Part shown: piece after piece, positions 24,437 to 32,014 of the stretch
Numbering within the stretch: position 1 is the stretch's first letter
How the letters are laid out: each line of letters begins with the position of its first letter
Assembly: GCA_900753315.1 (NCBI GenBank)
Contig: CAADYP010000006.1
Span: 1-64,000, forward strand
DNA: 64,000 nucleotides
Direction: 5' to 3'
Origin: Clostridia bacterium
Lineage (GTDB): Bacteria > Bacillota > Clostridia > Christensenellales > UBA1242
Notes under the pieces: model-generated
What the model saw: only the letters and a program-made list of their open reading frames with translations
What the model was told of the DNA's origin: nothing
Database searches by the model: none
Made by a program: the position numbers and the translations under genes

Positions 24437-25300
24437 CTACTCCTTCAAATCTTTCGTTTTTTCATCTATTTTTTTTCTTAAATTTTTATTTTTCGTTTTG
24501 GGTTTTGATTTCAAATTTTCTTCAAGCGGATTTTCGCTATCTTTTTCTATTTCAATTACCTTTTCATCATCGCCATAATTTTCTTTTTCTTCAATCTCAT
24601 TTTTCTCATCCTTGGCAGGCTTTTGTGTCCTTTTCAATTTTGCCCAGTTTACAATTCCAAAAATGTTTAAAATCAAAAAGATGCAATAACACAAAACTGT
24701 TGGCAAAAGTGACATGTCGCCTATTGAGACTATCAAACCTGTCCAAAGCCCAATGCAAATCATATTTGAAATCATATAGAAAACAAAACTATACTCACAT
24801 CGTCTTACCAAAAGATATCCTGCCGTCATTGTAAACACAACTGAAAATGTGCTTAAAATCAAATTCGCAGTGTTAAATGCTTTAAGCAAGAAGTAAACGC
24901 CAACTCCAACAACTGCCATAACGACAAGAGTTATCGCCCATTCAAGCAATCCAAAATTTCTTTTGTTTACTTTCACAACATTTGCATCCTGTCTATTTTT
25001 TATCCAAGTGAAAATTGCAATCAAGTAAAGTGGAATCGTCACACATGCACACACAATCACTTCACCAAAATATCTGTTTTGTGCAGACAAAATGCAATAA
25101 ACAATCCCTTGAACAATGCCCAAAATTTGCCCAATAATCAAACCTTTTGAAACAAAGAAAACAGCGACAATTCCAATCAATGAATTGCAAATTACAACAG
25201 CAGAAGAGTGTTCAACAACACTCACTGCGATCAAAGTCACAGCAAAAACTGCCATCATAGCCCATTCATACCATTTTATGTTTTCAAAAAATTTCTTCAA
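24437..25300 (-). CDS. pnuC: PnuC-like nicotinamide riboside/vitamin transporter
   Basis: The 287-residue membrane protein has seven to eight predicted TM helices (residues 14-215) and the PnuC-type segments 'WYEWAMMAVF', 'GIVQGIVYCILSAQNRYFGEV' and 'FWI/TWIKNR'. PnuC proteins take up nicotinamide riboside or, in related groups, other vitamin nucleosides by facilitated diffusion. An unusual 70-residue charged tail (Lys/Glu-rich) follows the last helix. It starts with TTG preceded by AAAGGA. No riboswitch precedes it; it lies 18 bases after tsaD in the prfB operon, so the substrate is not fixed by context. Confidence 0.8.
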   Translation of the reverse strand: MKKFFENIKWYEWAMMAVFAVTLIAVSVVEHSSAVVICNSLIGIVAVFFVSKGLIIGQILGIVQGIVYCILSAQNRYFGEVIVCACVTIPLYLIAIFTWIKNRQDANVVKVNKRNFGLLEWAITLVVMAVVGVGVYFLLKAFNTANLILSTFSVVFTMTAGYLLVRRCEYSFVFYMISNMICIGLWTGLIVSIGDMSLLPTVLCYCIFLILNIFGIVNWAKLKRTQKPAKDEKNEIEEKENYGDDEKVIEIEKDSENPLEENLKSKPKTKNKNLRKKIDEKTKDLKE

Positions 25301-25318
25301 TGTTTTTCCTTTTGTTTA

Positions 25319-26377
25319 TTAGATGCTTACAGTTGGTTTTGCGGTAAGAGTCAAATCAGCAAAACCTTTGTCAGCCAAGATATAATAATATGCAATTGAA
25401 CCAATCATTGCCCCATTGTCAGTGCAATATTTAAGGTCTGGCATGAAAATTTGAATGCCATTTTTTTCACATTCTGCTTTCAATTTTTCACGTAATCTGC
25501 TGTTTGCACCCACACCACCAGCAATAACCAATTTATTTTTGCCGAGTTTCTGGCATGATTTTATGGTTTTGTCGCAAAGTTCGTCAGTAACGAGTTCTTG
25601 AAACGAACAAGCGACATCTGCTTTTGAATATTCTTCATTCTTTTGTTCTTTGTTGTGGACATAATTTACCACAGCAGTTTTAAGCCCACTAAAAGAGAAA
25701 TTGAAAGTGTCTTTAAGTGGCGTTTTATAATTGAATTTCACAACATTTTGGCCTTGCTTGGCAAGTCTGTCAATGTTTGGTCCACCAGGATAACTTAATC
25801 CAAGCACTCTTGCGACTTTGTCAAAGCATTCTCCAACAGAATCGTCCACAGTTGAGCCAATCATATTAAAATCACAATAATCTTTCACTTCGACCAAAGC
25901 AGTATGTCCACCACTTACCATCAAGCACATAAAAGGTGGAACAAGGTCAAGGTGAGAAATATAATTTGCACCGATGTGCCCATGAACATGACTGACAGCA
26001 ATCAAAGGGACATTCAATGCATAAGCCAAAGTTTTTGCAAAGTTTACTCCAACCAAAAGTGCTCCAACAAGTCCAGCGCCATATGTTACAGCCACAGCAT
26101 CAACATCTTGCAAAGTCTTTCCGCTTGGTTTCAGCGCTTCTTTCAAAACCATAGGAATGTTTTTTATATGGTTTCTTGAAGCAACTTCTGGCACAACTCC
26201 CCCGAAAAGTTTGTGAATTTCAATTTGAGTTGAAACAATATTTGCCAACACCTCTCTCCCATTTTTTACTAAAGCGATAGAAGTCTCGTCACATGAAGAC
26301 TCAATAGACAAAATCAAAACATTCTTTTTTGTCTTCAATTTTTCAAATTTTTCTCGTGCTATTTCCAAATAACTCAT
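25319..26377 (-). CDS. tsaD: tRNA N6-adenosine threonylcarbamoyltransferase subunit TsaD
   Basis: TsaD makes t6A37 in ANN-decoding tRNAs together with TsaB, TsaE and TsaC. The metal-binding HxxxH is present as 'SHVHGHIGANYI', and the ASKHA phosphate loops as 'SIESSCDETSIALV', 'LMVSGGHTALVEV' and 'AGGVGANSRLRE'. It is 352 residues; the N-terminus has a 20-residue extension over the usual start. The ATG overlaps the prfB stop by one base (TGATG). The partners tsaB, tsaC and tsaE are not in the window. Confidence 0.93.
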   Translation of the reverse strand: MSYLEIAREKFEKLKTKKNVLILSIESSCDETSIALVKNGREVLANIVSTQIEIHKLFGGVVPEVASRNHIKNIPMVLKEALKPSGKTLQDVDAVAVTYGAGLVGALLVGVNFAKTLAYALNVPLIAVSHVHGHIGANYISHLDLVPPFMCLMVSGGHTALVEVKDYCDFNMIGSTVDDSVGECFDKVARVLGLSYPGGPNIDRLAKQGQNVVKFNYKTPLKDTFNFSFSGLKTAVVNYVHNKEQKNEEYSKADVACSFQELVTDELCDKTIKSCQKLGKNKLVIAGGVGANSRLREKLKAECEKNGIQIFMPDLKYCTDNGAMIGSIAYYYILADKGFADLTLTAKPTVSI

Positions 26378-27484
26378 CAGTTTTTCACACTTGTCCTTTT
26401 AAGATATTCATTGATAAAATCTTGAATATCCCCATTCATAACCGCCTGAACATCACTTGTCTCAAAGTTTGTTCTGTGGTCTTTCACCATTGTGTAAGGG
26501 CAAAAAACATAAGAACGAATTTGACTGCCCCACTCAATTTTCTTTACATCACCACGAATTGAAGCCAATTTTTCGAGTTCTTCCAATTCTTGTTTTTCGA
26601 CCAATTTTGAATACAACATTTTCATTGCTGTTTCTCTGTTTTGAATTTGTGAACGCTCTGTTTGACAAGCCACAATAATTCCAGAAGGAATATGTGTAAT
26701 TCTGATAGCAGATTCAGTTTTATTGACATGTTGTCCACCAGCACCAGAGCTTCTAAAAGTGTCAACTTTCAAATCTTCTGGACGAATAACAATGTCTGGT
26801 GCATCTTCAATTTCTGGCATAACTTCCAAAGAAGCAAAACTCGTATGTCTTCTTGAATTGGCATCAAATGGAGAAATTCTCACAAGTCTGTGAACTCCTT
26901 TTTCTGCTTTCAAATATCCATAAGCATATTCACCAGAAACCAAAAATGAAATTGATTTCAAACCAGCTTCATCACCATCCAAAACATCCAAAACCTTGAT
27001 TTTGAATCCATTTTTTTCTGCATACATGCAATACATCCTGTAAAGCATATCTGTCCAATCTTGTGCTTCTGTTCCACCTGCACCCGCGTGCAATGTCAAA
27101 ATCGCATTATAGTTGTCATATTTTCCAGAGAGCAATGTTTCCAATTTTGCACTTTCAATTTCTTTTTCCAAAATTTCCAAAGTGCTGTTAAGTTCATCAT
27201 AAATCCCTTGGTCTTCAAGTTCTTCCAAGAGTTCTATACTTACTTCACAATTTTCAATTTGCGAGCCAAGTTTTTTTATTTCTTCCAATTTATATTCACA
27301 AAGTTTAACCTCTCTGCCCACCTTTGACACTTTTCTTGCATCATTGAAAAAACCGTCAGAGAGTTGTTCTTCTTTAAGTTCGTCCAAACGCTTTGTCAAA
27401 CTATCCGGGTCAAAGACACTCCTTGATAAATTTGTATTCTTCTTTAAGTTGTGATAACTTTTCTTTTTGCACGTCAACTATCAT
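26377..27484 (-). CDS. prfB: peptide chain release factor 2, with programmed +1 frameshift
   Basis: RF2 terminates at UAA/UGA. The body carries the SPF tripeptide ('ISPFDAN') and the GGQ motif '[18 protein letters not shown]'. A single frame from 27477 has no good start. The true start is ATG 27484, with AGGAG seven bases upstream: its frame reads 24 codons ending CTT TGA, and a +1 slip onto the next base joins the GAC that begins the long frame. An internal SD-like AAGGAG sits three bases before CTT, as in other bacteria. Free RF2 therefore autoregulates its own synthesis. The product is about 368 residues. First gene of the prfB-tsaD-pnuC-U32 operon. Confidence 0.95.
27409..27424 (-). other. 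programmed +1 ribosomal frameshift site of prfB
   Basis: Minus strand AAGGAGTGTCTTTGAC: SD-like AAGGAG, three bases, slippery CTT (27415-27413) and in-frame stop TGA (27412-27410). It matches the classical prfB site. The downstream frame resumes at GAC. Confidence 0.95.
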
Positions 27485-27548
27485 AAAATTCTCCTAAAAA
27501 CATCTATATATAATAATAGCACATCACAATCAAAAAAGTAAAGGACAA

Positions 27549-27582
27549 AACAAAAAAGACAGAAATCAATCTTCTGTCTTTT
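27549..27582 (-). terminator. terminator after the MFS gene
   Basis: Perfect 11-bp minus-strand stem AAAAGACAGAA/TTCTGTCTTTT with a 7-base loop, then TTTTTTG; it overlaps the stop region. Confidence 0.85.
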
Positions 27583-28873
27583 CAATTTGTTCTTGAACAT
27601 GAACTTTCTTAAATTCTTCATCTTGCTTGATAAGAGACTTCTCCACCCACATAAGACTGACACCATACATGACATACATTGCACAAACAAATCCAAGGGC
27701 AATTTTCAAAAACAAAGTGCTGCCATCTTGTATCATACTGTCAAAAAGTCCTGCAAGAAGAATGAAAAGTGATGATGTAATTCTTCCTGCTCCCAAAAAG
27801 AACTCCGCAAATGCGTTGCTCTCCAAGATGTGAGAATGTAAGGACAAAACTCTAACCACCCCGCCTCTTCTAGAATCAGAGATTGACATCAAAATAACAT
27901 TCAAAATTGCATAAATGCCATAGAAAATTATGATTGTAGTCTTGTTTGTTGCGCACAAAATTGCAATAACTGCAGCAGCAACCAAAATGATAGTTGGAAT
28001 AATGAAACCTTTTGCCCTTTTCTTTCGATAATGTCTCAAATATACAACCATTGTCAAAAGTGAGCAAGCGGTAAAGATAGATTGAAAAGTGCCCAAAGAT
28101 GCATTTGAATCGAAAGTTCTCATCACCAAAATTGTTATCAATGTCGTAAAACTGTCGTAAGACGCACCTCTAAAGAAATTGCTGATATAAACAAACCAGA
28201 GCGGTTTTGTCGTCTCTTTATTTTCTTTCATATACTTTCCAAATTCTCGCAAATTGAAAGAGAGTTTAAATTTTTTCTTTGGTTTAATCAAACAAGAAAA
28301 GATAATCAACGCCCCACATACTGCAAGCATAATGAGTGCTGCTACCGTAAAATCCATATCAACAACATAACCAAGTGAGATAGGAAAAACGATGTAAGTT
28401 ATTTGAAACATAATCCTCTTAACAGCGAAAAATCTCACCTGATGTTTACTACTTATTGTCTCTGCGGTCAAGCCATTGTAACCTGCTGAAAACAATCCAA
28501 ATCCAACTCCATAAAAAACAGCAATAAGTGGCACAAAGTCATACAAGATGTTGTATTTGCTCATGATGTAAACAAGAAAAACAACACCAGTCAAAATCAC
28601 AGAACCAATAGACACAAAAATGCTTTTTTTTATTTTTTTGAGTGCAAAACCAGTGACAGAATAAGACGAAGTCAAAACGAGATAATAAATCACATAAAAA
28701 AGACCAATTTTCAAAATATTTTGTGACACTTGAACAGATGAAGAGATATCTCCCGTGTTTAAAATTTTTGAGACAAAAAACAAATCAATAAAGATACAAA
28801 TCACCGCCTGCAAGCAGTCGCACGCGATGATAGAAATGGCACTAATATCAAAAATTTTGCTTTTGTTTTTCAT
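27566..28873 (-). CDS. MFS-type membrane transporter
   Basis: A 435-residue protein with 12 hydrophobic segments and a basic loop in the middle ('LIKPKKKFKLSFNLREFGKYMKEN', about 190-215). It fits the major facilitator superfamily in topology, with 'GVGFGLFSAGYNGLTAETISSKHQ' as the clearest loop. Members of this type in Clostridia have no known substrate. GAGG precedes the ATG. There is a short Gln/Glu-rich C-terminal tail. It stands upstream of and on the same strand as prfB, with a terminator between. Confidence 0.75.
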   Translation of the reverse strand: MKNKSKIFDISAISIIACDCLQAVICIFIDLFFVSKILNTGDISSSVQVSQNILKIGLFYVIYYLVLTSSYSVTGFALKKIKKSIFVSIGSVILTGVVFLVYIMSKYNILYDFVPLIAVFYGVGFGLFSAGYNGLTAETISSKHQVRFFAVKRIMFQITYIVFPISLGYVVDMDFTVAALIMLAVCGALIIFSCLIKPKKKFKLSFNLREFGKYMKENKETTKPLWFVYISNFFRGASYDSFTTLITILVMRTFDSNASLGTFQSIFTACSLLTMVVYLRHYRKKRAKGFIIPTIILVAAAVIAILCATNKTTIIIFYGIYAILNVILMSISDSRRGGVVRVLSLHSHILESNAFAEFFLGAGRITSSLFILLAGLFDSMIQDGSTLFLKIALGFVCAMYVMYGVSLMWVEKSLIKQDEEFKKVHVQEQIEKTED

Positions 28874-28983
28874 TATTTCCTCAAAAGATTATACAAAAAA
28901 TTATTTACATTATGATTATAACAAACAGCATAACAAAATCAAAAAGAAAATTAAAAAAATCACAAGAATTTTACAAAACACTA

Positions 28984-29012
28984 TTGCAATTGACAGCAAA
29001 TTGAGTTATTAT
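28984..29012 (+). promoter_or_regulatory. promoter of the PIN-domain module
   Basis: TTGCAA (28984-28989), 17-base spacer, TATTAT (29007-29012), 18 bases before the ATG at 29030, with SD AGGAGAAGG in the short leader. Confidence 0.65.
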
Positions 29013-29029
29013 TGACATAGGAGAAGGAT

Positions 29030-29254
29030 ATGGGAGATTTAATAAAGGAGTTTGAAAAACTCACACAGACTGACATTTCAAATTTCAGTCTTGAAGAACA
29101 ACAGGATTTTTACAAAAATTCAATAAGAGATTTAGATGTTGTTATGAACAATAAAAACATCGACCTTTATTTTTACGAACAGTTGCTTGAAATAAAAAGA
29201 AACCTGCTTGCAAAATTGTATGCAACAAAATTAAATACTGACGAAGGAGAGTAA
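29030..29254 (+). CDS. small acidic helical protein paired with a PIN-domain protein
   Basis: The 74-residue protein is not recognised. It is acidic and almost wholly helical ('LIKEFEKLTQTDISNFSLEEQQDFYKNSIRDLD'), with no Cys, membrane helix or DNA-binding motif that I can see. The SD AGGAGAAGG is good. It ends two bases before the ATG of the PIN-domain gene, with that gene's SD (AAGGAGAG) inside its last codons, so the two are coupled. Its place before a PIN gene is that of an antitoxin or a partner protein; this is inference. Confidence 0.7.
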   Translation: MGDLIKEFEKLTQTDISNFSLEEQQDFYKNSIRDLDVVMNNKNIDLYFYEQLLEIKRNLLAKLYATKLNTDEGE

Positions 29255-29256
29255 AA

Positions 29257-30093
29257 ATGGGGAAATCATCATCACGCAGAACAAACGCATTTTTGAAAAG
29301 CAAAAAGAAAGAGCGCTATGGAAGACACACGCCAATGCATAGTGGCAACACCCCAATTTTCAGAAATGAAGACAAACGCAAAAATGGAGAAATTACATAT
29401 GTTGCTGTTGACTCATGCATTTTGATTGACATGATGCACATGGTCGGAGGACATTCAATAAAGTATAAAGATGCCGCATATTTCTCAAAACTTAGAAGAC
29501 TTCTTGACAACTGTGTTTTTGACGAAAATGGCAATAGAAGAAAAAATGGAAGAATTGTTTTATGCTTACTCCCAAGCGTAAAAAGAGAACTTTCTGATGA
29601 ATCTGGTCAACTTCATGCAAGCATAAAGAATTTTATTGAAAACCGCACATTAGAATTGAAAATTAGCGAAGAATATTCCCACACATTCAATAAAAAGGTT
29701 GAAAAACTCGTAAAAGAATATGCAAAGAAAGGTTACTTTTTGGACAAAGAAAAAACACCAACTATGGACGCCTATCATGTTGCACAATCTTCAATTCTCA
29801 ATATTACACTTATTTCAAGAGATAAACACATCACCAAAGATTTTAGAGATAGAAAACCAGAAAAGAAAATAGAGCAAGTAAAATTTGTAAATCGCAGACA
29901 ACTCAATGGCGACTTTGATGGATTGCAATCAGAATCGAGAACTGTTCACAATTTCTTTAAACTTTATGACAAAAGCGAAAGATTTCCAAGTCTTGAAAAT
30001 TTTGTTATCCTTGAAAGAAAAACTCAAGAAACATTGCTCAACAAATTCAATTATCATTCACCAAAAAAGCCTGCATACGATTTGGGATTTTAA
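29257..30093 (+). CDS. PIN-domain nuclease-like protein
   Basis: The 278-residue protein shows the four acidic positions of PIN-domain ribonucleases: D52 in 'VAVDSCILID', E111 in 'VKRELSDE', D171 in 'PTMDAYHVAQ' and D189 in 'ISRDKHI'. The N-terminal 45 residues are basic (many Ser/Arg/Lys) and could bind RNA; the C-terminal 75 have no known pattern. Most PIN toxins (VapC) are about 130 residues, so it is twice the usual size. The small upstream gene is co-transcribed. The family is certain in outline, the target unknown. Confidence 0.75.
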   Translation: MGKSSSRRTNAFLKSKKKERYGRHTPMHSGNTPIFRNEDKRKNGEITYVAVDSCILIDMMHMVGGHSIKYKDAAYFSKLRRLLDNCVFDENGNRRKNGRIVLCLLPSVKRELSDESGQLHASIKNFIENRTLELKISEEYSHTFNKKVEKLVKEYAKKGYFLDKEKTPTMDAYHVAQSSILNITLISRDKHITKDFRDRKPEKKIEQVKFVNRRQLNGDFDGLQSESRTVHNFFKLYDKSERFPSLENFVILERKTQETLLNKFNYHSPKKPAYDLGF

Positions 30094-30143
30094 TAAAAGT
30101 CAAAACTTACAAAAGCAAAACAAAAAATACAAGAAGCGAAAAT

Positions 30144-30177
30144 AAAAGCCGAGAATTTCAAGTTTCTCGACTTTTTT
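30144..30177 (+). terminator. terminator of the PIN-domain module
   Basis: Stem AAAAGCCGAGAA/TTCTCGACTTTT (one mismatch), 8-base loop and a run of T. Confidence 0.85.
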
Positions 30178-30216
30178 CGTTTTTTGTTTTTTCAATCTAA
30201 ACCACTTTTTGCAAAA

Positions 30217-31065
30217 CTATTCTTTGCCTGCGTCTTTTGCATTTGCTGTGCTTTCTGCTTCACCTGTTTTTTCACTTGTTTCCAACGCTTTAGTTTGCAC
30301 AGCAAGTTTTTTGTTTTGTCTATTTGATACAATTTTTCTCACTACAAAATTTATCAAATAAATAAGTGCACACATTCCATAAACTGCAAAGAAAACAGCA
30401 AAAGGCATCAACCATTCTGGAACAAATGGAAATGTTGAACCAGTTATGAAGAACCAATCATAATGATGTCCATCTGGAATACCCAAATAAGCATAATTTC
30501 CAAAGAAAGCCCAAACAATCATAATAACAATACCAACAGCTTCCTTCCAAATTTCTTTGAAATTAAATTCTGCTTGATTTAAACTTATACTCAAAAATCC
30601 CCAAGCAAACATAAGTCCATGGTAGACAAAAGTTTGAACAACCTTATAGCACCAAGGAGTCACCCCACCCAATGCTGACCCAGGATATGTTATATACATC
30701 AACGAAGCAACAATCGCGAAACAAACGATCGCGTTTTTTATTGGCTTAAATTTTTTGTTGAATTGAGCAAATGGAATAAAAATTCCTGTCAATGTGCAGA
30801 TATGGAATGGCAATTTGTCAATATCAATTTTCCCTTGTGAAAATGGCATAATGAAGAAATCCAAAATATATATACCAATTGTCAAATAAGCCAAAATGTT
30901 TAACACTGTGACTTTTGTTTTTTCAGATTTTTTTCTAAATAAGAAATACGCTCCGAACGAAAGCCCCAATATCAACACTATCCACAAAATATGCCATATA
31001 GAAAAAAGTGTAATTTCAACCGAACCTGTAGATGTTCCAAAAATCTTTTTAAAAAATTCATTCAT
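30217..31065 (-). CDS. YwaF/TIGR02206-type integral membrane protein (downstream copy)
   Basis: The 282-residue protein has seven TM helices. The family marks are 'KLPFHICTLTGIFIPFA' (His and Cys in helix 3), 'PWCYKVVQTFVYHGLMF' and 'GIPDGHHYDWFFITGS'. These belong to the YwaF/TMEM164-like family; TMEM164 is an acyltransferase, but bacterial members have no assigned role. The conserved His/Cys positions could be catalytic; this is inference. AGGAGG precedes the ATG. Its first bases overlap the end of the upstream paralog. Confidence 0.8.
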   Translation of the reverse strand: MNEFFKKIFGTSTGSVEITLFSIWHILWIVLILGLSFGAYFLFRKKSEKTKVTVLNILAYLTIGIYILDFFIMPFSQGKIDIDKLPFHICTLTGIFIPFAQFNKKFKPIKNAIVCFAIVASLMYITYPGSALGGVTPWCYKVVQTFVYHGLMFAWGFLSISLNQAEFNFKEIWKEAVGIVIMIVWAFFGNYAYLGIPDGHHYDWFFITGSTFPFVPEWLMPFAVFFAVYGMCALIYLINFVVRKIVSNRQNKKLAVQTKALETSEKTGEAESTANAKDAGKE

Positions 31066-31828
31066 TTATTTGTTTCCTCCTATTTATAAATTCTTTTATC
31101 TTGCTGTACCATCGCTCTTCTTTTGGCAAAGCAATTTGCTCGACAATCACAGTTGTCAAAAATGTTATTAGTATTCCAATCATACCAATTAGATAAGTAT
31201 TAAACCATGGTATTTTCGGAAATGGATTTTCTAACAAATACATGCAGTTTGGCGGATCCAGTTTAAAAATTTTATAAAGCCCAATAATAACACCGCCATC
31301 AATCAACAAGAATAGCAAACCGCAAGTAACGCTTAATGTGTTTTTCACTCTGATTTTGATGTATTTGCCGACAAGCAGATAAACACAACCAAAAATCATT
31401 GTAGAATGAGATAGCAGTCCTTTCAATGTTGACCATAATGCAAGGTTTGGTGCATTGGCATAGATTTCATTAAATGCAATACCAACTATGCCTCCAACTA
31501 TGCCTAAGTAAAAAGTGAATTCTGCAATATATCCAAAAACTTTTGATTGTTTGTTTTTATAAAACGCACAAATTGCCAAAAACCACATCGCAACATTGCA
31601 TGGATATATAGGAAAAAGCATAGGTTCTTCAACATTCGTCTGCCCGTTTTTAAAGAAATTCACATACAAACTTGAAAAATGCAATGCAATTGTCAAAACT
31701 GCTGATATTTTTAGAATGATATCTTTGTATTTTTGATTTTTTACAACAAAAAAGCATAGAATCATCAACCCGGTAGTAACGATGCTAGAAATAACCATAT
31801 ATAAGATATGTGGCAAATCAAATAACAT
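31058..31828 (-). CDS. YwaF-type integral membrane protein (upstream copy)
   Basis: A protein of 256 residues with seven TM helices. 'MLFPIYPCNVAMWFLAICAF' and 'LSHSTMIFGCVYLLVG' are family-like, but the HHYDWF motif of the neighbour is changed to 'LDPPNCMYLLENPFP'. I start at ATG 31828 because 'MLFDLPHILYMVISSIV' begins a TM helix; the open frame extends upstream to 31864 through a promoter. A TATATT box lies exactly six bases before ATG 31828, so the mRNA is probably leaderless. It overlaps the next gene by eight bases. Confidence 0.75.
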   Translation of the reverse strand: MLFDLPHILYMVISSIVTTGLMILCFFVVKNQKYKDIILKISAVLTIALHFSSLYVNFFKNGQTNVEEPMLFPIYPCNVAMWFLAICAFYKNKQSKVFGYIAEFTFYLGIVGGIVGIAFNEIYANAPNLALWSTLKGLLSHSTMIFGCVYLLVGKYIKIRVKNTLSVTCGLLFLLIDGGVIIGLYKIFKLDPPNCMYLLENPFPKIPWFNTYLIGMIGILITFLTTVIVEQIALPKEERWYSKIKEFINRRKQINE

Positions 31829-31834
31829 ATATGT

Positions 31835-31864
31835 AATATATCTCTTTTTTTTCGACAAAATCAA
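31835..31864 (-). promoter_or_regulatory. promoter of the YwaF-type pair, predicted leaderless start
   Basis: Minus strand TTGATT, 18-base spacer, TATATT (31840-31835), six bases before ATG 31828. Confidence 0.6.
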
Positions 31865-31971
31865 CTAAAACAATAACAAAACAATTTTATCAACAAATTG
31901 ATGCTTATGTTAGTTTATCTTTAATTTTAAATATTTTGCAAAAAAATATTTAAACATATATTCAAAAAAAC

Positions 31972-32006
31972 AAACAAAAAAACCACCCGCAAATGAGTGG
32001 TTTTTA
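31972..32006 (-). terminator. terminator of the coiled-coil protein gene
   Basis: Minus-strand stem AAAACCACTC/GGGTGGTTTT (one mismatch), 6-base loop and a run of T. Confidence 0.85.
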
Positions 32007-32014
32007 TATGTTTA

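Noticed and set aside
25301..25318. NAD- or vitamin-responsive riboswitch for pnuC
   Set aside because: Only 18 bases separate it from tsaD; no room for an aptamer.
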